Source: Hydractinia symbiolongicarpus (Eukaryota; Cnidaria; Hydrozoa; Anthoathecata; Hydractiniidae). Taken from it: a stretch of 64,000 nt of DNA. The position numbers and the translations under genes are program-made. Location of the stretch: assembly GCF_029227915.1 (NCBI RefSeq), contig NC_079879.1:22398501-22462500 (forward strand), given 5' to 3'. Positions 36,583-48,395 of the stretch are shown piece after piece. Numbering within the stretch: position 1 is the first letter of the stretch; each line of letters starts with the position of its first letter. A model generated the notes under the pieces. It had not been told where the DNA came from and did no database searches. It saw only the letters and a list, made by a program, of their open reading frames with translations.

Positions 36583-36689
36583 TAAGCTCACTTGATTTAA
36601 CTTTTTAGCTTTTTTAATTAATTTTTTTGTGTAAAATATACAAGAATTGATTAAAAATTAACTTGTATAAACAGAAAAACCACGCCACC

Positions 36690-36898
36690 ACATAAACTTC
36701 GCATCCCGTTGGATGTTGCCGGGAGTTGTCTAGTAGAGCGTGGGCCCTACTAATTGGGTCTGCGTAGCTCAAAATGAGCATTAAATACTCTAGGACTCTC
36801 CATCTAAGCCATGGCCCCTCCTGGAAATAATAGACAGGGTATATCCCTCGATATTTGTGAGGCTAGCCATGTAAAATATGCACATCTATCTATCTATC
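36690..36898 (+). repeat. Putative SINE with (ATCT)n tail
   Basis: A compact GC-richer segment (about 36690-36880) ends in ATCTATCTATCTATC. The P-type transposon begins at 36899 within this tail, which is therefore the target site. The tail motif resumes at 44204 after the element. Confidence 0.5.
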
Positions 36899-36930
36899 CA
36901 AGGAGGTTTAAAAAGAAGGAGAGAGAACTC
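36899..36930 (+). repeat. Left terminal inverted repeat of the P-type element
   Basis: 32 bp starting CAAGGAGGTTT and ending GAGAGAACTC. The exact inverse occurs at 44172-44203. Confidence 0.92.
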
Positions 36931-37723
36931 GCGGCGTCCCTTTAAATTTTCTATTCAATTTTTTATTGTTTCGGCGCCCCTTTGAACTGATCCGTGTCTC
37001 TGATTTGGCTCAATATTTACCTACCGACTCTGAAACGAGTGTTTTAACGAGAAAAGATAAATCTTAAAAATCACACTTACAGCAATGCGGAAGAGCAGGA
37101 AAACATGTAGTTTAGTTAAACTACAAGATTCAATGAGGGTGAAGTTTGTTTTTCCACTTCCATAAGGACGCGGAAGGAGTAAAGTGCCTTCAAAGTGCGA
37201 AAAGCTGCCTTGGGAGATCGTAAAGTTTTACAACTTATAAACTATTTCGTATGTCCCCTCCTGGGAAAATGTTAGTTAAAGGGTTGATTAACGTTTTTGT
37301 GCAGGTCTCGTCAGGAGGGGTTATTTATAAAATTGTTTTTTTTACTCTCGAAGTAGACGAATTCTCGGTAGGGTGTCGCAGCACGTCGCAGCACTCGGTG
37401 ATGTTTTCCATTGTCATGGAACAAAAGAAAATAATTATTAGTTCTAATTATGTATATTTAGGTAAAAGTTTTAAGCAACTTTTTTTCTTTTTTCCCCAGT
37501 GGGAGTAGATTTTCTGTTTATGTATATTCTTTCTTTCTCTCACACCAGCTGTATGTTTTGAATATATATTGAATTGAGTTTATAATTGTTTTTTTATTAG
37601 GTGTTACATAACCAGCTGGCAAGTGGTTCACATTTTTTTTTAATTCCCTTGACACCTTTGTGGGTTTTTTATGAAGTTTTTTTGAAAAATAAAGTATTCA
37701 TATTTGAATTTTGCTGTGTCAAC

Positions 37724-40700
37724 ATGTCTGCTTCACATTCAGAGTATATTCAAAAGCTATGTAGATTGTGTGGGAAGAAAATTGTGAAAAGTAAACATTA
37801 CGTTAATTTTAAATCTTGTGATATTTACAGTGAAGTGTTTCAATCTATATATGGAATAAATTGTGAACAAGAAGATCCTTGTGTATTTCCTAAATTTACT
37901 TGTAATGGATGTAGAAGAAAATTAGATGAGATGAAAACGTCAAAAAAAATAATTGGTACTGCTGCATCATTTTACCCTCATGTGGATGAAAATTGTGTGT
38001 GCATGAATTATGCTGTAAACAGAAAAGACAGCTTAAAAATACTGGAATTAGATGTGAGTATGAAGAAAGTTGGTTTTAGTATATGTGATAAATCGGATAA
38101 CTATAAACGTGTCTATACCCTTTGTCAAAATGAAAAAGAATTAAACCATTTGCTTACAATACGTATAGACAACAGCAATGGTTGGGATTTCTCCATATAT
38201 GGGAAACCTATGGAGAAAGAAACAATACAACTAACAAAAACTCTGCCATGTGTTTTGAAAAATGATGATATTTCAACTTTCTCGTCATTCTGGAAGTCAG
38301 TCAGTGTTTGCACGGGGTTACAAGGTTATGAAGATGTAATCAAGTCGAGATGTAATTTCGAACAGCCATTCATGAATCAGAGTGGAACATTTCCAGTAGC
38401 TTTTGTTGAAGACGATAAAATGGTCAGATTTGATGAAGACAATTTTAAAACAATACGCCATACCAACTGTCATTTTTTAGCTGAAAAACCTTCATCTGTA
38501 TGTAGTATGTGCAATTCTTTTAAACCAACAGTTAAAAAAGTTAGAAGTAGACGGAAAAGTGATGATTCTGTGCTTGATTCCTCACATACAAACATTCGAT
38601 ATCTTTCCAGAGAAGAACTAGAGGAAAGATATCGCAATACTCAGGGAGAAAAACAGAGAGCAATAAAGAAAGTTGCCCAATTATCATCTTGGGTAAGAAA
38701 AATTACTGAGAAAGAATGCATCCATGTTGATGATGAGCAACACGAATTTATAAAAAATATTGTTTGCAATGAGGAAACATGTCCTGAAATACCCGAAGGC
38801 AGTCCCCAGTGGTTGTTATGGGAGCAACAAAAAGAAATGGCTTCCAAAAGTTCACCTAATGGCATGAGATGGCACCCACTAATTATTAGGTGGTGCCTCA
38901 GTTTATACCACCATTCACCAGCAGCATATAAACATTTGCGAAATCCGAATTTGAATTTTTTAAAACTCCCACATATTGACACACTTAAAAAATACATAAA
39001 CTTCACTGATCCAATGTGTGGATTCAATCCAGATGTCATTGAAAGATTAATAGTGGATAGTAAAATTGCAACTCTGGATGATCACCAAAAAAACGTTTCG
39101 CTTATTTATGATGAGATGAAAATAAAAGCTGACTTGGTGTTCAGACAGTCAACTGGACAATTGGTTGGTTTCACTGATATGGGGGATATTAACGATGAGT
39201 TAGTTGAATTTCAAAAACGTGCTGAGGGATCATCAGAGAATGATCGTCACTTTGCTTCCTATGTGATAGTGTTTATGGTTCGAGGAATTGTTTCATCTCT
39301 GGTGTATCCTTTTGGATATTTCGCATCATTGGGATTTACCTCTGATCAGCTCTATCCATGTGTATGGGAGGCGACATATGTATTGGAGGCAATTGGTTTT
39401 TATGTTCGAGCATTTATTTCAGATGGTGCTTCTCCCAATAGGAAGTTTTACAAAATTATGGTGACACCTGATATTGGTAACACATATTGGACCAACAACT
39501 TATTATCATTGGACAGAAAGATCTTTTTTATATCCGATGTCCCTCATCTCATTAAAACAACGAGAAACTGTTTCGAGAACTCTCATGGAAACAATAATAC
39601 ACGCAATCTTTTTGTAAGTGTTTTTTGTTTGTTTGTTTCAATTTTAAAGTATATCTGTATACATATATCAATTTTCTATTTATTAGCTCGATCACATGGA
39701 TATCAGCTGGAACCATCTTGTCAATGTTTATGAATGGGATCTGAATTTACATGGAGCAGCACCTGGATTAAGGAAACTTTATAAACTAAAAGAGGATCAC
39801 ATAAAGTTAACTCCAAGGTTGAGGATGCAAGTTAAGTTGGCTACCCAAGTGAGATATTTTTCTTTTCTTTTTTTATTATTTATTTGTCTGCTTGTTTGTA
39901 TTAGTGTTTTCTGAGTGATAGTGGATTCACAGTTTGATTATTTTGTGGGAGTTGCAAATAATGATATACTTCTGATAATGTGTTTATCATTGCTCATGTA
40001 AATTATGATTTTGCATTTAGGTTTTGAGTAAAACAACTGCTGATGCACTTGAGGTTCAGGGGCTGCATTATACGAAAAGTACAATAAAGTTTGTGCGTAT
40101 GTTTGACCAAGTTTTTGATTGCTTGAATGTATCTTCAATTAATCAAGATCGTGGCGGAAAAATAGCTCTTGCAGCATATAGAGATGTTAACGATTGGCGT
40201 TTTGAGGTTAGTAGTATCATTCGAAATACATTCAATTATTTTGTAACGGAATTCAGAAACACAACATTTTTCCCTCAAAAAGCTCAAGTTCATTTTGCAT
40301 ATTTGTAAACCAGTCCTAAAGAACTTGATCTCCATGTAAAAGGGTGTGCAAATATTTCCATTTTCATTTTTCATTTTTTTCACATCAACATGTAAAATTC
40401 AGTTTTTAGAGAAAGAATTCCTCGAACATTACCTGGGAAGGTGGGAAGAACAAGCCAATGACACACCTAATTTATCCCAAGATGAAAAAAATAAATTGTT
40501 ATTGAGCAAACAGACGATAAATGGTTGGAAAATAACAGGTAAAAAATCTACATTTTTCTGCAATTGTGGTTCCAGGCAATGTTTCATGGACAAACGGTGT
40601 TGTTCTATAAATGTATATTTTTTTTATCTTTGTCCATAGTGAAATCATTCGTGGAACTGACCAAATTACTTCTCCAGAGTCCAAATGTCAAGATGATTTT

Positions 40701-40935
40701 GAGCGAGAAATTCTCACAAGATCCATTGGAGGAACATTTCGCTCGTCAAAGACGAAGTGGTGGTACATGTGACAACCCAACACTTTATCAATTTGGCCAA
40801 CAAGAACTTTCTTTGCTTGTTATGAAATCTGAGTTGATCAGAGATCTACGTGGAAACACTCGACGTGGTAATCAAAATCAGATTCACCTAGACGTAAATG
40901 ATATGAGGAAACTTCCACAGAAAAGAAAGAGATAG
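37724..40935 (+). CDS. P/THAP9-like transposase, five exons
   Basis: Exons 37724-39613, 39687-39848, 40021-40206, 40403-40538 and 40640-40935 are all GT-AG and in phase, giving 889 residues. Residues 10-75 form a ZAD-like zinc head: CRLC (13-16), YSEVFQSIYGI, then CNGC (60-63) with RRKLDEM. Residues 295-325 are a likely coiled coil. Residues 382-430 (WHPLIIRWCLSLYHHSP, then LPHIDTLKKYI) match the region before the catalytic core in P-type transposases. The RNase H-like core has D463 (IYDEM) and D567 (FISDGAS). DVPHLIKTTRN at 605-614 starts the region of the GTP-binding insertion. Near the C-terminus, SQDPLEEHFARQR with CDNPTL is a P/THAP9 signature. It should cut and join the element's ends in the nucleus. 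The start is the Met before SASHSE; an upstream in-frame ATG at 37601 adds a hydrophobic stretch and is less likely. Confidence 0.88.
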
Positions 40936-42148
40936 TTATTTATATATTGATACTTTTGGAAACATGATTGTTTGACTATTTTATTTATATTTTTTCTGAG
41001 TATGTCAGACATTTTTTCCATTACGCTTTTTCAACATAGAAGTTGTTTTGTTATTAGTGCCTTGTCTTTTGAGTCACATCTTTTGCAAATATTTTTAGTG
41101 GAGTACGATTTTGACTTTGATTTGAAACATTTTTTTGAAAACATCAAATCTTAGAAAATAATTGAGATTAAAAAAATTTAGGATTGCTACTTTATTATTG
41201 CTATGTAATTTTTATTTATGTCATCGGGAAATTACAACTATTACGGAATTTCTTTTATCTTCATTTCGAATGGATCCGCCATACGTGAATAAATATTACA
41301 GTTTTGTTTTGCTTTTTTACATACTCACTTCGCGATATGTAGAACAACCCTGGGGACAAGTTTCATTATATTCCCAACAAGAATTCATGCGAAGGAGTGT
41401 CGAAATTAATATTCGCTATTCGGGACTATGTTGATTTAAAAAAAGAACGTGACAAAGGCCTCTTGGTGTAAGGGTGTATACAAACCACAATAAAACATAC
41501 CCGATACCCGTGTGAGATGTAAAACTTGTTTGCAAAGAGAGTTCGATACCCGTGTGAGATATAAAACTTGTTTGCAAAAAATTTAATCAAATGGAATAAT
41601 CAAAAAGTGAGTTGATTTCATCAGGCCACAGTCAGGCATAGAGCATCCGATGCGGCAATCCTAGGTCCGAGGTTGCGGTCAGCTTTAAGTAGCGATTCTC
41701 GCGTAAGAATATTTGCGTCGGTAATTATGCACGCGCAACTTATTTTTCAGGGTCCCTCCAGCTGATAAAAAGCATGTTGTTTCATACCATCTTGATTAGC
41801 CTATCCATCGACCATTTCTCCGCGTTTTTATGATCTATTAAATTTCTAGCAAAGCGCGCAGAGTTTTGATCTCGCAGCATTATTCAGTTTAACGCTTGCC
41901 AATGTGCATAACTGAACAAAGAAGTAGCACAAAAAAAAGAAATGAGAGTGAAGTTCACAAATCTTGGCAAAAATTTAGATTTAAAATAAACAGCTTCAGC
42001 GAGATTGAATCCTTACTCAATCCGAAAAAAACCCTTAAAATAGTACAAACATAATAAGGGTATGATTATTTTACTAAGAAACACAGTTATATACATGGAA
42101 AAGATATATAGAAATTAAAACAAGTTATAGGTAAAAATGTTATGACAA
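40936..42148. other. Space between the two convergent transposon genes
   Basis: 1.2 kb without a gene. It holds a tandem duplication at 41503-41578 and otherwise AT-rich sequence. Confidence 0.6.
41503..41578 (+). repeat. Two tandem 34-bp repeats, 42-bp spacing
   Basis: GATACCCGTGTGAGAT, then TAAAACTTGTTTGCAAA, occurs twice with one substitution. It lies inside the transposon between its two genes. Its role is unknown; an internal transposase-binding site is possible. Confidence 0.7.
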
Positions 42149-43939
42149 TTAGTTAAGTTTTTTTCTCATTGCTGGTTCACCTTTTTTAGATAAGACTACA
42201 GTCAACTTCTCTTTTTTCTCCGATGCTAGAGAAGCAAGTTTGCGTCGAACTACTTGTATATATGCAGTGACATATGCTTTTGCTCTGATGTCACACCATT
42301 TTTTAATGATCTGAGCTTTGAGAATTTTCGATAACTTCTCATTTCCAAGATACCGTGAAAGTATGACCCAGGCTTGATCAATTAAAGAGTCCTTCATAAG
42401 TTCATTTTCGAAAAGTTCCCGTATATCTTCTCCTTTATATTTTTTCAACATGTTCAAATTTAAAACTTTTCTAATAACGTTTTCAATTCTTCTGCAAAAA
42501 ATAAACATGTCATCATTGACTTTTATCAGGTATCCTCTGCTGACTTGGTCCACCCAAGATCTTGTATAATCCAGAAAACTATATACCTGCAGTTTATCAT
42601 CACCTGAAACTTTCAATGAGTTCAGAAACTGCAATGCAGCCACAGCAACAACTTTGTTTTTCGAATCTGCTAATCTTTGGTATTTTTTACGTAGCGAGAA
42701 AATTATGTATCCTGAAACATAATACAGAACAGTTTGTTCCTCAGTTGTGAGTTTCAAGTCAAGACTTTTTTCGACATGTCGATTTTTGTTTTCATGAGCT
42801 ACTAGTATTTTTATTAACTCCATAACAAATTTCTGCAACAACATAGAGAATTCTTGACTGTCAATGCAGTATCCTTTAGGTAATACATGTTTCCAATGTT
42901 GTCTGAATTTATCGTCTTGTGCAAGTTCATGCACTTTTCTCCAAAGAGATTCTTTTCCTGAACCAGTCAGTAGGTTAGATTTTTGCAATTCTTTAAATAT
43001 GCGACACACTACATTTTCAGAAATAATGTCCAAAACATCACTCCCAGCATTCAAAATTGAGTTGGCTAATTCTTTGACACGATTTCCAGGTGTTTTGAAT
43101 CCTTTCACAACAATGTTATTGATTGGGTCTTTTGAAATTTTAACCATAGCATCACGAACAAAATTCATTTTTTCTTGCTGCAGCTCATGATCGGTGATGG
43201 ATAAAGATTCTAAAAGGGTGCAAAAAAAAAGGTTTATACCACCAGTTCACAATATTTTGCTCTATATATAGCAAAAAAAAATTCCTTATGTTCTCAGAGT
43301 TCATGAATGAATACTTACGATTCGATTTTGATTTAAGTTGTTTTGTGGAAATTGTTGTAGTTGATTTATTTTTTGAGTCATCAAGAGTTTTTCTTGCCAC
43401 TGTTGTTGTTTCTGGATCTATTATTGGAATACAGAGTTGACATCAGAACACAGTTGTGATAACAAAACAAGACAACAACAACAAAAAGCATATCAAATGA
43501 TGATAATACAATAGCTTTTCTATGAAATCTACATGCAGAGTCAAAAAACAAAACATTATAGCTAGCTAGCTAATGGTGTTTTAAAGAAAACATGACTTTA
43601 TTAAACTGAAGCATTACCTGTTGGCTTTTTACATATCAGAGTATGTTTCTTGTAGTAAGCTTCTTTAAAATACTGTTTTTTGCACTTGCTGCACACAAAC
43701 TTCACATTTTTGGTACTGTTGTTATCAACCACCATGTCCACATCTTCTTCATCAACGAATACTATTTGAGGAATACCCAAATATCCAGCATCTACTTCAT
43801 TTTCTTCTTCCAACAGATCTTCCACAAACGATACTTCCACCTCACAACTTTCGTAAACAGTAAAATCTGACAACATTTCTTCCGTCACAAAAAAGTCATC
43901 ATCCAATTCTATTATATTTTTAACGTCTTCGCCTGCCAT
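42149..43939 (-). CDS. Second transposon gene: acidic C2HC-finger protein
   Basis: Exons 43939-43618, 43417-43319 and 43209-42149 join in phase to give 493 residues. Residues 1-75 are very acidic. A C2HC finger follows: C83-x2-C86-x12-H99-x3-C103. A Ser/Thr/Lys-rich linker (108-140) leads to a helical C-terminal domain. LYYVSGYIIFSLRKK (about 302-316) and a later WVDQVSRGYLI segment resemble the C-terminal parts of P/THAP9 and other cnidarian transposase proteins. No DDE residues are evident, so it is probably an accessory protein, such as a regulator, DNA binder or second transposase subunit. It converges on the transposase gene inside the same inverted ends. An upstream ATG at 43993 would add 18 residues. 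Confidence 0.78.
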
Positions 43940-44171
43940 TTCGCTTCTTGCTTGTTTATGATATGTAAAAACGACAAATTTATCAACTAACAAGCATTTA
44001 CCGCTGAGAGAAAAATAGCCGCGGGCTCATAATTTATGCAAATAGTAACAAAAGACAACGGCTAATTTATTAATTTAAGCGCGAGATTTCAAATTTTGAT
44101 TGACAGAATTCGATGTAAGAACAATAGAGAAAAGTAAACATGAGACACGGATGATTTCAATAGAAATAAAA

Positions 44172-44203
44172 GAGTTCTCTCTCCTTCTTTTTAAACCTCC
44201 TTG
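44172..44203 (-). repeat. Right terminal inverted repeat of the P-type element
   Basis: Exact inverse of 36899-36930, followed by the flanking ATCTATCTATC copy. Confidence 0.92.
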
Positions 44204-44299
44204 ATCTATCTATCCTGCTAGCAGCGGTGTTGTATTTTGTCATAGTGATTACCCAGAATGCTTTGCGCAACCGTGAAAGATCTATTACGTCTACCGTTA

Positions 44300-44405
44300 A
44301 TGATCGATTAGGCCCCTGGGGGCTTATTTGTCAAAATGGGTTTTGGGGGACGGGGCTTATTTGGGAGGGGCGTGGCGGGGGGTTAAATGGGAGGGGACTT
44401 ATAAA
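44300..44405 (+). repeat. G-rich MITE-like fragment
   Basis: GGGGCTTATTT words with many runs of 3-6 G (44313-44397). GGGCTTATTTGGGAGG-type words are common in hAT-like MITEs, but no clear ends are visible. The plus strand could form G-quadruplexes. Confidence 0.45.
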
Positions 44406-44657
44406 ATTATGCAAAAGTCTTAGTGTGCTAAAAAATAAAAACAACAATTTTAATAAACACAACATATATTTCTAAAAGTATAATAAAAACAAACACTAAT
44501 CGATCTCAATATCACTATTGCCTTCTTCGTCCTCGTCTACGATCGTCTCTAGGGAGCCGCATCAATCATTTCCTCCGGCATCTGGGATAAATGGGTTGTC
44601 TTCCGTCTCGTTTACCAGTTGTATTTGTTCATTGAGCATTGAGGGTATTTCGAACTC

Positions 44658-44860
44658 GTTGGGTGAGCGCAGAAGAACACAAGATGTGAAATTGAAAAGG
44701 AATATTTAGACGGGTCTCCTAAATTTGCTTCTTTGTATGTGATATTATGATGAACACTGGCAAATCAACGTTTATGCCTTGTTTATCTGCCAACTACACT
44801 TGATTTACTGAGAAAAAGCTCTTTGTAGGATGTAAACATATCCAAATTTAGTTTTGCTTC
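44658..44860 (+). repeat. Partial third copy of the palindrome-arm inner flank
   Basis: Homologous to 45269-45440, same orientation. Shared words: CTCGTTGGGT, GATGTGAAATTGAAAA, GATATTATGATGA, AACTACA. It has no decamer array. It lies 335 bp before the right arm and shows that the flank moves or duplicates on its own. Confidence 0.75.
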
Positions 44861-45194
44861 ACCCAGTGAACGGCTATCATGAATTGCGTTTGAACATATA
44901 AACTACATTGAAAAGGCTTCATTTATTTTTTCCATGAAGACTTTTGTAGTGTTTTCGCAAATACTAAACACGGTAGAGCAATTTTAAAGTAACAATTTCT
45001 GCACTTGAAAATTATGAAGTATGGATGACATTACACACTGGTTGTTCACGTTCCAGCTCAAAGATAGAAATTTCGACTATTCTTTCATAAAACCGCAACT
45101 AGACATTCAACAATCAAGAGCAAAATTAATATCCCCAAAGTAACTTGTGAGGAATTGACGATTGATGTATGAATACAAAGCATAATAGTGAACA

Positions 45195-48100
45195 CTCATG
45201 GTATTTAGGACATACATTGCTTGTAATGTATTCTCTAAGGCTCAAACAAACGGATCATGTCTCGTTGGGTAAGCGCAGTAAAACACAGGATGTGAAATTG
45301 AAAATGAATATTTAGGCGTGTCTGCTAAATTTGTTTCTTTGTCTCTGATATTATGATGACCACTGGCGAATCGGCCATCATCCCTTGCTTATCCACCAAC
45401 TACAAGTGATGTACTGATAAGAATCTCTTTGTGCGAAGATGTCACGATAATTTTTCGTTTGTATATAGTGCGAGACCATTATGAACGCCTCTTTACTACA
45501 GAGAAATACACTCTACTACAGGCTACTACACTCTACTACAGAAAAATACGCTTTACTACAGAGAAATACATTCTACTACGCTCTACTACACGCTACTACA
45601 CTCTACTACAGGCTACTACACTCTACTACAGAGAAATACGCTTTACTACAGAGAAATACATTCTACTACGCTCTACTACACGCTACTACGCTCTACTACA
45701 CGCTACTACACTCTACTACAGAGAAATACGCTTTACTACAGAGAAATACATTCTACTACGCTCTACTACACGCTACTACACGCTACTACACTCTACTACA
45801 AGCTACTACAGGCTACTACACTCTACTACAGAGAAATACGCTTTACTACAGAGAAATACATTCTACTACGCTCTACTACACGCTACTACGCTCTACTACA
45901 CGCTACTACACTCTACTACAGAGAAATACGCTTTACTACAGAGAAATACATTCTACTACGCTCTACTACACGCTACTACACTCTACTACAGGCTACTACA
46001 GGCTACTACACTCTACTACAGAGAAATACGCTTTACTACAGAGAAATACATTCTACTACGCTCTACTACACGCTACTACACTCTACTACAAGCTACTACA
46101 GGCTACTACAGAGAAATACGCTTTACTACAGAGAAATACATTCTACTACGCTCTACTACACGCTACTACACTCTACTACAAGCTACTACAGGCTACTACA
46201 CTCTACTACAGAGAAATACGCTTTACTACAGAGAAATACATTCTACTACGCTCTACTACACGCTACTACAGGCTACTACACTCTACTACAGAGAAATACG
46301 CTTTACTACAGAGAAATACATTCTACTACGCTCTACTACACGCTACTACGCTCTACTACACGCTACTACACTCTACTACAGAGAAATACGCTTTACTACA
46401 GAGAAATACATTCTACTACGCTCTACTACACGCTACTACACTCTACTACAGGCTACTACAGGCTACTACACTCTACTACAGAGAAATACGCTTTACTACA
46501 GAGAAATACATTCTACTACGCTCTACTACACGCTACTAGACTCTACTACAAGCTACTACAGGCTACTACAGAGAAATACGCTTTACTACAGAGAAATACA
46601 TTCTACTACGCTCTACTACACGCTACTACACTCTACTACAAGCTACTACAGGCTACTACACTCTACTACAGAGAAATACGCTTTACTACAGAGAAATACA
46701 TTCTACTACGCTCTACTACACGCTACTACAGGCTACTACACTCTACTACAGAGAAATACGCTTTACTACAGAGAAATACATTCTACTACGCTCTACTACA
46801 CGCTACTACGCTCTACTACACGCTACTACACTCTACTACAGAGAAATACGCTTTACTACAGAGAAATACATTCTACTACGCTCTACTACACGCTACTACA
46901 CTCTACTACAAGCTACTACAGGCTACTACACTCTACTACAGAGAAATACGCTTTACTACAGAGAAATACATTCTACTACGCTCTACTACACGCTACTACG
47001 CTCTACTACACGCTACTACACTCTACTACAGAGAAATACGCTTTACTACAGAGAAATACATTCTACTACGCTCTACTACACGCTACTACACTCTACTACA
47101 GGCTACTACACTCTACTACAGAGAAATACGCTTTACTACAGAGAAATACATTCTACTACGCTCTACTACACGCTACTACACTCTACTACAAGCTACTACA
47201 GGCTACTACACTCTACTACAGAGAAATACGCTTTACTACAGAGAAATACATTCTACTACGCTCTACTACACGCTACTACGCTCTACTACACGCTACTACA
47301 CTCTACTACAGAGAAATACGCTTTACTACAGAGAAATACATTCTACTACGCTCTACTACACGCTACTACACTCTACTACAAGCTACTACAGGCTACTACA
47401 CTCTACTACAGAGAAATACGCTCTACTACAGAGAAATACATTCTACTACGCTCTACTACACTCTACTACAAGCTACTACACGCTACTACACTCTACTACA
47501 GAGAAATACGCTTTACTACAGAGAAATACATTCTACTACGCTCTACTACACGCTACTACGCTCTACTACAAGCTACTACAGGCTACTACACTCTACTACA
47601 GAGAAATACGCTTTACTACAGAGAAATACATTCTACTACGCTCTACTACACGCTACTACGCTCTACTACACGCTACTACACTCTACTACAGAGAAATACG
47701 CTTTACTACAGAGAAATACATTCTACTACGCTCTACTACACGCTACTACACTCTACTACAAGCTACTACAGGCTACTACACTCTACTACAGAGAAATACG
47801 CTTTACTACAGAGAAATACATTCTACTACGCTCTACTACACTCTACTACAGGCTACTACACGCTACTACACTCTACTACAAGCTACTACATGCTACTACA
47901 CTCTACTACAAAGAAATACGCTTTACTACAGAGAAATACATTCTACTACGCTCTACTACACGCTACTACACTCTACTACAAGCTACTACAGGCTACTACA
48001 CTCTACTACAAAGAAATACGCTTTACTACAGAGAAATACATTCTACTACGCTCTACTACACGCTACTACGCTCTACTACACGCTACTACACTCTACTACA

Positions 48101-48395
48101 GAGAAATACGCTTTACTACAGAGAAATACATTCTACTACGCTCTACTACACGCTACTACACTCTACTACAAGCTACTACAGGCTACTACACTCTACTACA
48201 GAGAAATACGCTTTACTACAGAGAAATACATTCTACAACGCTCTACTACAGGCTACTACACTTGTGCTTTATGGAGAATAGCACATCATTATCTCCACAA
48301 GGCTTGGGAAGGTACATAGGTCTAACACATGTTGAATGCTATATCTCCTTTATATTCAGGAAGTAATACGTGGACGACTTACCGATATATTGCAC
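45195..48395 (+). repeat. Right arm of 30-kb inverted repeat
   Basis: Inner flank 45195-45490, array 45491-48261, outer flank 48262-48395: the reverse complement of the left arm at 18086-21625. Both arrays stop in the same way (CTCTACTACA, GGCTACTACA, then a TTGTGCTTTATGG-like flank), so they descend from one array. The flanks differ by scattered substitutions and small indels. Confidence 0.85.
45491..48261 (+). repeat. Decamer satellite array, about 277 units
   Basis: Same decamers as the left array and the same unbroken 10-bp register over 2.77 kb. TTCTACTACG, which marks each 50-bp block, occurs about 29 times by my count, at 80-120 bp spacing. The plus strand is open in all three frames through long stretches, as expected for a 10-bp unit without stops. 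Confidence 0.92.

Larger units (their letters stand above)
36899..44203. mobile_element. Intact two-gene P-superfamily transposon
   Basis: 7305 bp. The termini start CAAGGAGGTTTAAAAAG and are identical and inverted over 32 bp (36899-36930 and 44172-44203). ATCTATCTATC flanks both sides (36888-36898 and 44204-44214) and fits a target duplication of 7 or 11 bp. The tetranucleotide target makes the length ambiguous; P elements usually make 8 bp. A subterminal ATCCGTGTCTC word is also shared, inverted, by both ends. On the left, CGGCGYCCCTTTRAA occurs twice, a candidate transposase-binding motif. Inside are two convergent multi-exon genes with no stops or frameshifts. Identical ends and open frames point to recent activity. 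The element sits between the arms of the 30-kb inverted repeat. Confidence 0.9.

Noticed and set aside
38641-39039. 132-codon minus-strand frame
   Set aside because: Antisense shadow of the transposase exon.
36899-44203. 8-bp target duplication expected of P elements
   Set aside because: Flanks match over 3, 7 or 11 bp, not 8; the ATCT repeat target blurs the true length, so I left it ambiguous.
45429-48281. 950-codon and overlapping frames on the plus strand
   Set aside because: Same decamer array; overlapping open frames in different phases confirm a repeat by-product.
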